The notes under the pieces: model-generated
Database searches by the model: none
What the model was told of the DNA's origin: nothing
What the model saw: only the letters and a program-made list of their open reading frames with translations
Translations under genes and position numbers: made by a program
Origin: Alg239-R122 sp041746135
Lineage (GTDB): Bacteria > Pseudomonadota > Alphaproteobacteria > Sphingomonadales > Sphingomonadaceae
Reading direction: 5' to 3'
Assembly: GCA_041746135.1 (NCBI GenBank)
Contig: JBGTHQ010000028.1
Location: 144,962 to 208,961, forward strand
DNA: 64,000 bases
Shown here: positions 18,356 through 26,850 of the stretch, in pieces
Layout: each line of letters opens with the position of its first letter
Position numbering within the stretch: the stretch's first letter is position 1

Positions 18356-19006
18356 CTAAAAGTCCACTGAAGCCGGAGGGCGCTGTCCATCAAAAGCAGC
18401 ATCGGCATATGCGCCAGTCTTTTCAACCCAATGGAGAAAAAGATGAGCAGACCATCGGTTCGGGTTCGGCACTATCCGGCCATGATGACGATGTACGCCC
18501 TGATAAAGAACCGCGTCACCCGCCTGCATTTCCAGCGATGTGAACGGGCGATCTGCAAAATCTTCGTCTGCCATAGATTTCGGCGTTTCAACCTTGTCGT
18601 TGCCGATATCAAATGCCCATGGCAGGCTATCGCTGCTGGCCAAAAGTAGAGAAACACTATGTTCGCACGACGGCCGATCTAAATGTACCCGAAGGATATC
18701 ACCTTTTCGATAAATTCTAAAATAGCTATAGGTTGGTTGGAGATCGCATCCTGTTAAAGCTTGAATTGCCGGGGTCATACCCCATAAAAACGTGGTCATA
18801 GGAGCATAATGATAGCCGTAAATTTCCACTGCAGCTTGATGAAGTAACGGAGATTCTTTCTTCAAGCTTTCAAAGTCCACCTGGCTTCGAGCAAAATCGG
18901 ACTTCATTTTGGCCAGAAAGCCGGTGGCCACTTCAGGTGGTATAAATTTATCAAGCAAGGCATAACCCAGATTTTGATAGTCGTTCGAAGCGCTTTTTAA
19001 GTCCAT
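18356..19006 (-). CDS. putative 2-oxoglutarate/Fe(II) dioxygenase-like protein
   Basis: A 216-residue protein without a firm family name. A jelly-roll pattern with HLD (about 107-109), a distal HRHHGR near 170, and NRWSAHLFLHW with an Arg suited to bind 2-oxoglutarate suggest a non-haem Fe(II)/2OG dioxygenase of the prolyl-hydroxylase or PhyH kind. The substrate is unknown. The ATG at 19006 overlaps the recN stop by ten bases, so it is co-transcribed with recN; its DNA is more AT-rich than recN, hinting at later acquisition. Confidence is moderate because the three Fe ligands were assigned only by eye. Confidence 0.5.
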   Translation of the reverse strand: MDLKSASNDYQNLGYALLDKFIPPEVATGFLAKMKSDFARSQVDFESLKKESPLLHQAAVEIYGYHYAPMTTFLWGMTPAIQALTGCDLQPTYSYFRIYRKGDILRVHLDRPSCEHSVSLLLASSDSLPWAFDIGNDKVETPKSMADEDFADRPFTSLEMQAGDAVLYQGVHRHHGRIVPNPNRWSAHLFLHWVEKTGAYADAAFDGQRPPASVDF

Positions 19007-20661
19007 TCTATGAGTCTTTCTGCTTGTGCTCTTGCTTCCGGCGTCACCTCCGCGCCCGAAAGCATCCGCGCGATTTCTTCCTGCCGTGAAATGTCGTCCA
19101 GTGCCTTTACGTCGGTACGGGTCACAGTGCCTTGCGAGGATTTGGTGATGTAATAGTGGCGGCTGCCGCGTGCCGCGACTTGCGGGCTGTGAGTGACGAC
19201 CAATGTCTGCGCGGTTTCGGATAATTTGGCGAGCCGGTCGCCGATCGCGCTGGCCACCGCGCCGCCGACACCGCGGTCGATTTCGTCAAAGATCATCGTT
19301 TGCGCGCCGCCCTGTTCGGCCAGCGCGACTTTGAGCGCGAGAATGAAGCGTGACAGCTCGCCGCCGCTGGCGATTTTCATCAGCGGCGCGAAATCGGACC
19401 CGGGATTGGTCGAGATCAGGAACTCGACATGGTCTGCGCCGCCCGGACCCGCTTTATCGTCGGGCAATGGCTCTATTAGTGTGCGGAAACGCGCGGCATC
19501 GAGTTTAAGCGGAACCAGCTCGCTCGCTACCGCGGCATCCAGCCGTTTGCCAGCCTGCACGCGCTCGGCATGCAATGTATCCGCCGCTTGGCGATACCCT
19601 TGCTGCGCGGCATCGGCGGCGGTTTTCAGCCCCTGCAAGCGGTCGCCGCTGGTATCGATATTTTCCAATTCCGCTTCCCATATCGCGAGTTTATCAGGCA
19701 GTTCGATGCCGGTACAATCGTGTTTTCGCGCCAGCGCGCGCAAGTCGAACAACCGCCGCTCCAGACCGTCCAGATATTCCGGGTCGAAGTGCAAAACTTC
19801 CGTCGCGGCATTCAGTTTGCTTTCCGCCTCGCTCGCCTCGATGACCGCACTGTCGAGCGCCACCAGCGCTTCGGCCAGCAAAGCGTGTTCCGGCGCGATG
19901 CGATCAAGTTTGCGTGCTGCGACGCGCAACTGCGACAACGGGCTTTTCGATCCGTCCCATATCTTGGAAATATCGGCCAGGTCTTCGGTCAGCCTTTCGC
20001 CTTTTTGCATGGTGGCACGTTCGAGCGCGAGTTTCTCGTCTTCGCCCGGTTCGGGTGCAAAGGCGCGCAGTTCCTCGATATTGTGGATGAGCAGATCGCG
20101 ATCAAAATGCGCGTTGTCATACGTATCCCTGGCCGCCTGATATTCCTTGGCGGCAACCTGCCACTCCCGCCAGGCCGCCCGGACGCTTTCCAAATCGCAA
20201 TTGCCGAAACTGTCGAGCATCTCGCGATGACCGCGCGGGTTGATCAAACCGCGATCATCGTGCTGGCCATGGATTTCCACAAGCATGCGGGCCAATTCGC
20301 GCAACAACGTCGCCGAAACCGGCTGGTCGTTGACGAATGCCTTGCTGCCACCGTCCGCCCTGACTTGCCGGCGCACAAGTAACGGCTCTCCGGGTTCGAG
20401 TTCGATATCGTTGTCGGTGAGCAATGCAGCCAAATCGCTTTGCCGCTTCGGGCTGTCGAAACTGGCCGTCACCACCGCGCGATCACTGCCCGCCCTGACC
20501 AGCGCGGTGTCGGCGCGTTTACCCATGGCCAGCCCCAAAGCGTCGAGCAGGATCGATTTCCCCGCCCCCGTTTCGCCTGTCAGCACGCCCAGACCGCTGC
20601 CGAAATCAAGGTCCAGCGCCTCGATCAGGACGACATTGCGAATGGCGAGCGATTGTAGCAA
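18997..20661 (-). CDS. recN: DNA repair protein RecN
   Basis: An SMC-like ATPase acting in double-strand break repair. Walker A GETGAGKS lies near residue 30, with long coiled-coil arms (about 150-370), then the signature SGGELSRF and Walker B MIFDEID near 470, and the THSPQVA switch. The N-terminus reads LLQSLAIRNVVLIE, typical of RecN. No ATG is available; a TTG at 20661 with AGG six bases upstream gives the conventional N-terminus (554 aa). A GTG at 20706 would add 15 atypical residues. The stop overlaps the downstream dioxygenase-like gene. Confidence 0.93.
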   Translation of the reverse strand: MLQSLAIRNVVLIEALDLDFGSGLGVLTGETGAGKSILLDALGLAMGKRADTALVRAGSDRAVVTASFDSPKRQSDLAALLTDNDIELEPGEPLLVRRQVRADGGSKAFVNDQPVSATLLRELARMLVEIHGQHDDRGLINPRGHREMLDSFGNCDLESVRAAWREWQVAAKEYQAARDTYDNAHFDRDLLIHNIEELRAFAPEPGEDEKLALERATMQKGERLTEDLADISKIWDGSKSPLSQLRVAARKLDRIAPEHALLAEALVALDSAVIEASEAESKLNAATEVLHFDPEYLDGLERRLFDLRALARKHDCTGIELPDKLAIWEAELENIDTSGDRLQGLKTAADAAQQGYRQAADTLHAERVQAGKRLDAAVASELVPLKLDAARFRTLIEPLPDDKAGPGGADHVEFLISTNPGSDFAPLMKIASGGELSRFILALKVALAEQGGAQTMIFDEIDRGVGGAVASAIGDRLAKLSETAQTLVVTHSPQVAARGSRHYYITKSSQGTVTRTDVKALDDISRQEEIARMLSGAEVTPEARAQAERLIEWT

Positions 20662-20806
20662 AATGCACCTGTCCAAATTTTCCGGCACCCGATGGCCAAA
20701 CCACACAGGTCAGACCGGCACGCGAAATTCATATCCCGACATTACAGCATTATATCTATAATTCCAGCACCGAGCGCGCAAGAACAAAAATAGAACTCGC
20801 GCAGGA

Positions 20807-21607
20807 TCAGGAAACCGGCGTCCCGTGTTTCTGCATCAGATTATATGCGCGCTCGTACCACATGGAGCCTGGATAATTGGCGCCCAGAACGGCAGCCGAA
20901 CGCTGTGCTTCCTGCGGGATGCCCAGCGAGAGATAACTTTCGGTCAGCCGCATGAGTGCTTCGGGAGCGTGGCTGGTGGTCTGGTATTCCTCGACCACTT
21001 TGCGAAAACGGATTGTCGCCGCCAGCCAGCGCCCGCTGCGCTGGTAAAAGCGGCCGATTTCCATTTCTTTGCCCGCAAGATGGTCGTTGACAAGATCGAT
21101 TTTCAGCTTGGCATCGGCGGCATAGCGTGTGCCGGGATAACGACGAATGACCTCGCCGAGCGCCGACAGTGCCTGTTGAGTCGTCTGCTGGTCGCGCGTA
21201 ACATCGCCGATCTGTTCGTAATAGTTGAGCGCGATCAGGTAATATGCGTACGGCGCGTCCTTGTTACCCGGATGAATCGAGAGAAAACGCTGCGCCGACT
21301 GGATCGACTTGTTATAATCGCGGTCGAGATAATAGCTGAATGCGCTCATCAGCTGCGCGCGGCGCGCCCAGGGCGAATAGGGGTGCTGGCGCTCGACTTC
21401 ATCGAACAAGGCGGCAGCGACTTTGGTCTGGTTGCGGTCGAGCCGGTCCTTGGCCGCCACATAAAGCGTGTTGACATCGCGCGCGACGTAGCTGGTATCG
21501 GTCTTGTTACCGCTGGTGGTGCAGGCCGAAATTGATGCCGCCATTACGGCTATAGCGGAAATGCGGAAGGCGTTGCGCGCGGTGTAACCGAAAATTTTAT
21601 GTGTCAT
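20807..21607 (-). CDS. bamD: outer membrane protein assembly factor BamD
   Basis: A lipoprotein of the BAM complex that folds beta-barrel proteins into the outer membrane. The 266-residue precursor has a lipoprotein signal peptide ending SISAC with the acylated Cys near 29, then five TPR-like repeats (about 45-250) with the family's YPGTRYAADA and PYAYY segments. It lies upstream of recN in the same direction (145-bp gap), an arrangement common in Alphaproteobacteria. Likely essential. Confidence 0.93.
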   Translation of the reverse strand: MTHKIFGYTARNAFRISAIAVMAASISACTTSGNKTDTSYVARDVNTLYVAAKDRLDRNQTKVAAALFDEVERQHPYSPWARRAQLMSAFSYYLDRDYNKSIQSAQRFLSIHPGNKDAPYAYYLIALNYYEQIGDVTRDQQTTQQALSALGEVIRRYPGTRYAADAKLKIDLVNDHLAGKEMEIGRFYQRSGRWLAATIRFRKVVEEYQTTSHAPEALMRLTESYLSLGIPQEAQRSAAVLGANYPGSMWYERAYNLMQKHGTPVS

Positions 21608-21773
21608 GCAGAAACCCTATACAGATTCTATCGGTACAGCCAAGCCCGGTTGTGCAGGTCGTGTAGATTTGCAACGGTCCGGCAAGCCATGCGGTTCATA
21701 CACTTATCCCTGACCGGATAAATGCGGCCTGAACGAGGAGTGGGTCTTCCCCTGCATCGCACCAGGATTGCGT

Positions 21774-21804
21774 AAAAAAGCCGGGCATGTTTTCCATGCC
21801 CGGC
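21774..21804 (-). terminator. rho-independent terminator of pnp
   Basis: A perfect 10-bp inverted repeat (GCCGGGCATG at 21780-21789 and CATGCCCGGC at 21795-21804) with a 5-nt loop is followed, on the minus strand, by six T residues (21779-21774). This fits termination of pnp, whose stop lies 48 bases upstream. The remaining gap 21608-21851 contains no other recognisable feature apart from the presumed bamD promoter. Confidence 0.88.
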
Positions 21805-21851
21805 TTCTTCATGTATGATGGGGGTGGTTGGACCCCCGGGTTTGTCGATGA

Positions 21852-24173
21852 TCAATCGTCGCCGGTAATAAAGTTGGGCAAAGGAGCGTCGCCACCCTTG
21901 CTTTCGCCGTCATTTTCGCTCCGGCCACGCCCACGACCGCCGCCATCTTGTCCGCCGCCATCGCGTCCGCGGCCACGGCCGCCATCGCCATCACGGCCCG
22001 AACCATCTCTTCTGGGGCCACGCCCGCGTTCACCGCCGCCGCCACGCTTATTTTCGCGCGGAGGACGCGTGTCTTCCAGCTCTTCGCCGGTTTCCTGATC
22101 AACGACGCGCATCGACAGACGGACTTTGCCGCGCTGATCGATTTCGAGCACCTTCACTTTGACTTCCTGACCTTCGGACAGCTCGTCAGCGACTTTCTCG
22201 ACTCGCTCGTTCTTGATTTCGGAAACATGGACCAGACCGTCTTTGCCGCCCATGAAATTCACGAACGCACCAAAGTCGACGAGGTTGACGACTTTACCGT
22301 CATACACTTTGCCAACCTCGGCTTCTTCGACAATGCCCGCGATCCATTTCAGTGCTGCGTCGATCTGCGATTTGTCGGACGACGATACCTTGATCAGGCC
22401 TTCGTCATCGATATCGACTTTCGCACCAGTTTCCGCAACGATTTCGCGAATGACCTTGCCGCCCGTGCCGATAACATCGCGAATCTTTTCCTTGCTGATC
22501 TGCATGGTTTCAATACGCGGCGCATGCTCGGACATTTCGGTACGAACCGAAGACAGAGCTTTCGACATTTCGCCCAGGATATGCGCGCGGCCGCCATTAG
22601 CCTGCTCAAGAGCAGCTTTCATGATTTCCTGCGTAATGCCCGCAACCTTGATATCCATTTGCAATGACGTAATACCCTGTTCGGTACCGGCCACTTTAAA
22701 GTCCATGTCGCCCAGATGATCTTCATCCCCCAGTATATCGGACAGGACGGCAAAATCGGTGCCTTCCAGGATCAGACCCATGGCAATACCGGAAACGGGA
22801 CGTTTCAAGGGAACGCCCGCGTCCATCATCGCCAACGAGCCACCGCATACGGTCGCCATCGAGGACGAGCCGTTGGATTCGGTAATGTCGGAAAGCACCC
22901 GGATTGTGTACGGGAAGTCCTCGACCTTCGGCAGAACCGGACGCAGCGCACGATAGGCAAGCTTGCCGTGGCCGGTTTCGCGGCGGCTGGTAAAGCCGAA
23001 ACGGCCCACTTCGCCCACCGAATAAGGCGGGAAGTTATAGTGCAGCATAAAGTTGCTGTAGCTAAGGCCTTCCAAGCCGTCGATCATCTGTTCGGCGTCC
23101 TTGGTGCCCAAAGTCGTGGTCACGATCGCCTGCGTTTCGCCGCGGGTGAAAAGCGATGACCCGTGGGTACGCGGAAGCAGGCCAACGATGGCTTCGATCG
23201 GGCGAACCTGATCGAGCTTGCGGCCATCGATCCGTGTGCCGTCCTTGATGATGGCACCGCGCACGATTTCGGCTTCCAGTTTCTTGACCATCTTGCCAGC
23301 GGTCATTTGCGTCTGGCCGTCCTGGTCGGCATATTTCTCTTTTGCCTTGTCACGCACAGTGTTCAAGGCATTGGAGCGGGCCGATTTATCGGTCAGCTTG
23401 TAAGCTGCGGCGATATCCTTGCCGACCAGCTTGCGCAGGTCTTCCTTGATACCGCTATTGTCGTCGGCAGAAGCCATTTCCCACGGATCTTTCGCAGCCT
23501 GTTCGGCCAGATCGATAATCAGGTTCACGACTTTTTTGGATTCTTCATGCGCGAACATGACGGCGCCCAACATAATGTCTTCGGAAAGCTCTTTCGCTTC
23601 CGATTCGACCATCATGACCGCGCCCTGTGTGGCGGCTACGACCAGATCGAGTTCGCCTTCGCCAACAGATTCCATATTCGGGTTCAGCAGGTATTCGCCG
23701 TCCTTGTAACCGACGCGCGCCGCGCCGATCGGACCCATGAAGGGCAGACCGGAAATCGTCAGCGCAGCGGAAGCAGCAACCATCGCCAGAATATCGGGCT
23801 CGTTTACGCCATCAAAGCTCAGAACCTGACAGATAACGTTGATTTCATTATAGAAACCTTCGGGGAAAAGCGGGCGACAGGGACGATCGATCAAACGCGA
23901 TGTCAGCGTTTCTTTTTCGGTCGAACGGCCTTCGCGCTTGAAAAAGCCGCCGGGAATTCGGCCGGCAGCGGAAAATTTTTCCTGATAATGGACGGTCAAC
24001 GGGAAGAAATCCTGTCCTTCGCGTACCGATTTGGCAGCAGTTACTGCGCACAGCACTACCGTTTCGCCGAGCGTAGCAAGAACTGCACCATCGGCCTGAC
24101 GGGCAATACGGCCCGTTTCCAAAGTGAGGGTCTGTCCGCCCCACTCCATTTCAACTTTTTTTGTATCGAACAT
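21852..24173 (-). CDS. pnp: polyribonucleotide nucleotidyltransferase (PNPase)
   Basis: A phosphorolytic 3'-5' exoribonuclease and core component of the RNA degradosome. The 773-residue protein has two RNase PH domains (about 1-235 and 310-545; TRGETQA, GDMDFKVAG and the catalytic DxxxD motif region are visible), a KH domain (IGTGGKVIREI near 566-576) and an S1 domain (VYDGKV...FGAFV near 625-640). The C-terminus (about 700-765) is a long Gly/Arg/Asp-rich tail with several GRGR units, longer than in E. coli and probably an RNA- or partner-binding tail. It lies downstream of rpsO as usual. Confidence 0.96.
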   Translation of the reverse strand: MFDTKKVEMEWGGQTLTLETGRIARQADGAVLATLGETVVLCAVTAAKSVREGQDFFPLTVHYQEKFSAAGRIPGGFFKREGRSTEKETLTSRLIDRPCRPLFPEGFYNEINVICQVLSFDGVNEPDILAMVAASAALTISGLPFMGPIGAARVGYKDGEYLLNPNMESVGEGELDLVVAATQGAVMMVESEAKELSEDIMLGAVMFAHEESKKVVNLIIDLAEQAAKDPWEMASADDNSGIKEDLRKLVGKDIAAAYKLTDKSARSNALNTVRDKAKEKYADQDGQTQMTAGKMVKKLEAEIVRGAIIKDGTRIDGRKLDQVRPIEAIVGLLPRTHGSSLFTRGETQAIVTTTLGTKDAEQMIDGLEGLSYSNFMLHYNFPPYSVGEVGRFGFTSRRETGHGKLAYRALRPVLPKVEDFPYTIRVLSDITESNGSSSMATVCGGSLAMMDAGVPLKRPVSGIAMGLILEGTDFAVLSDILGDEDHLGDMDFKVAGTEQGITSLQMDIKVAGITQEIMKAALEQANGGRAHILGEMSKALSSVRTEMSEHAPRIETMQISKEKIRDVIGTGGKVIREIVAETGAKVDIDDEGLIKVSSSDKSQIDAALKWIAGIVEEAEVGKVYDGKVVNLVDFGAFVNFMGGKDGLVHVSEIKNERVEKVADELSEGQEVKVKVLEIDQRGKVRLSMRVVDQETGEELEDTRPPRENKRGGGGERGRGPRRDGSGRDGDGGRGRGRDGGGQDGGGRGRGRSENDGESKGGDAPLPNFITGDD

Positions 24174-24390
24174 GTATGTTTTTCCTATTCAGCCCCCGCG
24201 CCCTATTGCGGCGGGTCTGTCTTCTTGATTTCCGGACTGTCCGGTCCGGATCGGTTCGGGAGCGTTGATCTGCTCCGCTGAGGCTGTCCCTGCCGAATTG
24301 CGGGTCCAGTCCTATCTTGTTAACGAACAGGCGGATGACCCGCTTGTTCCGCTATTTCTTTATGTCGGCACCTGCGGGCCGGACCATAAA

Positions 24391-24420
24391 CGAAAAGCGG
24401 CTCCGAAACCGGAGCCGCTT
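24391..24420 (-). terminator. terminator/attenuator hairpin between rpsO and pnp
   Basis: An 11-bp perfect stem (24395-24405 with 24410-24420) around a 4-nt loop lies just after the rpsO stop on the minus strand and continues into TTCGTTT, a short U-rich tract. It probably ends or attenuates rpsO transcripts ahead of pnp. The rest of the 24174-24390 leader has further GC-rich pairing near 24228-24250 (TCCGGA/TCCGGT units), a plausible site of pnp autoregulation (inference from the known E. coli case). Confidence 0.75.
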
Positions 24421-24429
24421 ATGATATGG

Positions 24430-24699
24430 TTATTTACGCAGTCCCAGTTTGGCGATGAGGTCGCTATAGCGTCCTTCATCTTTCTTGCGCAGATAGTCGA
24501 GCAGCGAACGGCGCTTGTTGACCATCATGAGCAGGCCGCGGCGGCTGTGATTGTCTTTATGGTGACCTTTGAAATGCTCGGTCAGGTTCACAATCCGCTC
24601 GGTCAGGATGGCTACCTGCACTTCGGGGGATCCGGTATCGCCTTTTTCGCGTGAATGCTCGGCGATTACTTCTTTTTTGCGTTCTGCAGTAATGGTCAT
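24430..24699 (-). CDS. rpsO: 30S ribosomal protein S15
   Basis: A primary 16S rRNA-binding protein of the small subunit. The 89-residue length and the segments GDTGSPEVQVA, HFKGHHKDNHSRRGL and RRSLLDYLR are diagnostic. The order truB-rpsO-pnp on one strand is the classical bacterial cluster; a 21-bp gap separates it from truB. Confidence 0.97.
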   Translation of the reverse strand: MTITAERKKEVIAEHSREKGDTGSPEVQVAILTERIVNLTEHFKGHHKDNHSRRGLLMMVNKRRSLLDYLRKKDEGRYSDLIAKLGLRK

Positions 24700-24720
24700 T
24701 TATATATTCCCTTCGAACAT

Positions 24721-25695
24721 CTAAACATTGAACCCGCGTTCGATGATGGTTCTTCCATCTTCAAGCCGTATCAGAGCGACCAGGGCACCTGCCCCATCTC
24801 GCGTCCAATATTGCCCGTCATCCGCGACAATCCCGATATCGACTTGCCCCATGCGGAGCCGCCTTGCCTTTTCGGGATCAAGGACCAGAGCCGGGATGTC
24901 GTCCAGCCCTGCCTCCATCGGCAAGATTACGTCTTCTAACGCTGCGCCTTTACCGATTTCGTCGAGTTTGTCTAGCGAAATCGCATGGTCAAGTTCGAAA
25001 GGCCCGGCTTTGGTCCGGCGCAGCATTGTGACATGGCCCACAGTGCCTAGAGCGCGGGCAATATCACGGGCGAGCGAGCGGATATAGGTGCCCTTAGAAA
25101 CGTGAGCCATGAGAGTGATGTGTTCAAGTCCGTCATTCCGGCGAAAGCCGGAATCTCCTTCGATTTTTTGTGCATCAGAAGAAATGAGATCCCGGCTTTC
25201 GCCGGGATGACGAATTGAGAGACTGTGAATACTGACAGCTCGCATTTTCAGCGCGAACTCCTCACCCGCTCTAGCAAGATCATAGGCACGTTTGCCATCC
25301 ACCTTCAGCGCAGAATATTTGGGCGGCATCTGCTTGATCGGGCCGGTAAATGCGGGCAGTATTGCTTCGATATCAGCCAGTGAAGGTCGTATATCCGAAA
25401 TCTCAATAACATCGCCCTCCACATCCAGCGTCGAAGTTTCCGCCCCGAAAGCGATTGTGAAATCGTAAATCTTACTGGCATCGAGCATCCGTCCTGCGAG
25501 TTTGGTAGCCTCCCCCAGTGCTATAGGCAAAACGCCGGTCGCCAAGGGGTCGAGCGTGCCGCCATGCCCCGTCTTGGTTTTGGGATGGCCCGCCTCTCGC
25601 AGATTGCGTTTGACCGCGCCGACCGCCTGGGTCGACCCGAGCCCGAGCGGTTTGTCGAGAATGATCCAGCCGGAGATCAAGAGCGACCGACCCAT
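24721..25695 (-). CDS. truB: tRNA pseudouridine(55) synthase with an in-frame repeat insertion
   Basis: Forms pseudouridine 55 in the T-loop of tRNAs. The catalytic Asp49 lies in GGTLDPLATG; KYSALKVDGKRAYD near 127-139 and SKGTYIRSLARD near 200-211 are also family motifs. The protein is 324 aa. Residues about 162-189 are encoded by an 82-bp palindromic repeat inserted between two strands, just where E. coli TruB has a short surface loop, so the enzyme may tolerate it. The ATG at 25695 overlaps the upstream GNAT pseudogene by 19 bases; a TTG five codons later is also possible. Confidence 0.94.
   Translation of the reverse strand: MGRSLLISGWIILDKPLGLGSTQAVGAVKRNLREAGHPKTKTGHGGTLDPLATGVLPIALGEATKLAGRMLDASKIYDFTIAFGAETSTLDVEGDVIEISDIRPSLADIEAILPAFTGPIKQMPPKYSALKVDGKRAYDLARAGEEFALKMRAVSIHSLSIRHPGESRDLISSDAQKIEGDSGFRRNDGLEHITLMAHVSKGTYIRSLARDIARALGTVGHVTMLRRTKAGPFELDHAISLDKLDEIGKGAALEDVILPMEAGLDDIPALVLDPEKARRLRMGQVDIGIVADDGQYWTRDGAGALVALIRLEDGRTIIERGFNV
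25131..25212. repeat. palindromic REP-like element inside truB
   Basis: Two 27-bp arms (25131-25157 and 25186-25212) are inverted copies differing at two paired positions. Each arm contains its own small palindrome, CCGGC-GAAA-GCCGG or its reverse. The 28-bp spacer is unrelated. This is a REPIN-like composite, and in this reading frame it encodes HPGESRDL ... SGFRRNDG, a peptide pattern that I recognise from similar repeats falling in coding regions of sphingomonads and other Proteobacteria (from memory, not searched). Confidence 0.85.
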
Positions 25696-26184
25696 TCATC
25701 CTTCAAAATCGAAAATAACGCCGTGTCGCGCACATAGCCGGTCCACGTGACGCGGTTCTTGCGCATCGTACCTTCACGCACCGCACCCATTTTCTCAACC
25801 GCCGCAATGGAGCGCACGTTGCGAGTAACGATCGTAAATTCGGTCCGCCAGAAACCTTGCGCAAAAGCATGATCGATCATGAGCCATTTCATGGTGGCAT
25901 TGAAACCCGTGCCGCGCACCGATGGCTCAATATAGGTGCCGCCGATCATCACCGTGCCATTGGCAAGATCGGGATGGATATAGCTCGTCGTTCCCAACAA
26001 CGTGTTCGCCATCCAGAGCGGCGAAACGCACCCACCCCTCATCGCCGTGAAATAATTTGAACTGTTCGTCGAAATCGTCATCGAGCATGTTGACTGGATA
26101 AATCTGCCAGATGTTGGGGCCTTTCGCACATGTAGCGCGCAGTGGCTCTACGTGCTCGGCGCTGACAAGGTACAATACGGACAT
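25677..26184 (-). pseudogene. GNAT N-acetyltransferase gene broken by a +1 frameshift
   Basis: Two overlapping frames together make one RimJ/RimL-like acetyltransferase. The N-terminal part starts at ATG 26184 (MSVLYLVSAEHVEPLRA...) and runs to about ALDGEHVVG; the second frame carries TTSYIHPDLANG, then IEPSVRGTGFN (the acetyl-CoA loop) and FTIVTRNVRSIAAVEKMGAVREG. Removing one C from the CCC run at 25993-25995 joins them as VVGTTSY. Either the gene is a recent pseudogene or the base is a sequencing error. The intact product would have about 168 residues. It lies directly upstream of truB and overlaps its start. Confidence 0.8.
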
Positions 26185-26210
26185 TGCCGTCCTGCAGAGG
26201 AGTATTGAGC

Positions 26211-26792
26211 TTATTCATCACTCAGCGCTTCCATGAAATGCCTGCGGCACAACGCTACATAGCGGTCGTTCCCGCCAATTTCCGTCTGCGCGCCGGCTTT
26301 GACCGCTTTGCCATTTTCATCGACGCGCAGGTTCATGGTCGATTTACGTCCGCATTCGCACACGGCCTTCAGTTCGACCAGGCTGTCGGCCAGTGCCAGC
26401 AATTGTGCGCTGCCCGGAAACAGTTCCGCCCGAAAGTCGGTGCGCAGGCCGTAAGCCAGCACGGGAATATCCAGTCGGTCGCAAACACGCGCAAGTTCGA
26501 ATACCTGTTCCTTGGTCAGAAATTGCGCTTCATCCACCATGACGCAAGCGAGTTTCCGCTTGGCCTGCTCCCCCGCAATCGCGCCGAACAAATCCGTGCC
26601 CGGGTCAAACAGATTGGCATCGGCTTTCAGCCCGATCCGCGAGGTAATTATGCCGGTATCGAAACGATTGTCGAGCGCGGCCGTCCAGAGCATCGTTTCC
26701 ATACCCCGCTCGCGATAATTGAAATCGGCTTGCAGCAGTGTGGTCGATTTGCCCGCATTCATAGAGGCATAATAGAAATAGAGTTTGGCCAT
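26211..26792 (-). CDS. tdk: thymidine kinase
   Basis: Phosphorylates thymidine in nucleotide salvage. The 193-residue protein has the P-loop MNAGKST near 11-17, the Walker B-like VMVDEAQFL near 84-92 with the catalytic Glu, and the lasso loop VCECGRKS with Cys residues of the zinc site, completed by a C-terminal CRRH. This is the type II (TK1-like) family. It lies in the same direction as rbfA but separated by a 58-bp gap holding a degenerate repeat. Confidence 0.95.
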   Translation of the reverse strand: MAKLYFYYASMNAGKSTTLLQADFNYRERGMETMLWTAALDNRFDTGIITSRIGLKADANLFDPGTDLFGAIAGEQAKRKLACVMVDEAQFLTKEQVFELARVCDRLDIPVLAYGLRTDFRAELFPGSAQLLALADSLVELKAVCECGRKSTMNLRVDENGKAVKAGAQTEIGGNDRYVALCRRHFMEALSDE

Positions 26793-26813
26793 GAACTACT
26801 GATAACCTTATCG

Positions 26814-26839
26814 TCTTTCTGGCAAAATCCGGAATGACG
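26814..26839. repeat. possible decayed half of the truB-type palindromic repeat
   Basis: Read on the minus strand, this 26-bp stretch begins CGTCATTCCGG and continues into a GCCAGAA that could pair like the arm of the repeat at 25131-25157. Only the first 11 bases match exactly; the rest is degenerate. It lies between tdk and rbfA. Confidence 0.4.
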
Positions 26840-26850
26840 TCAGAAATTTA

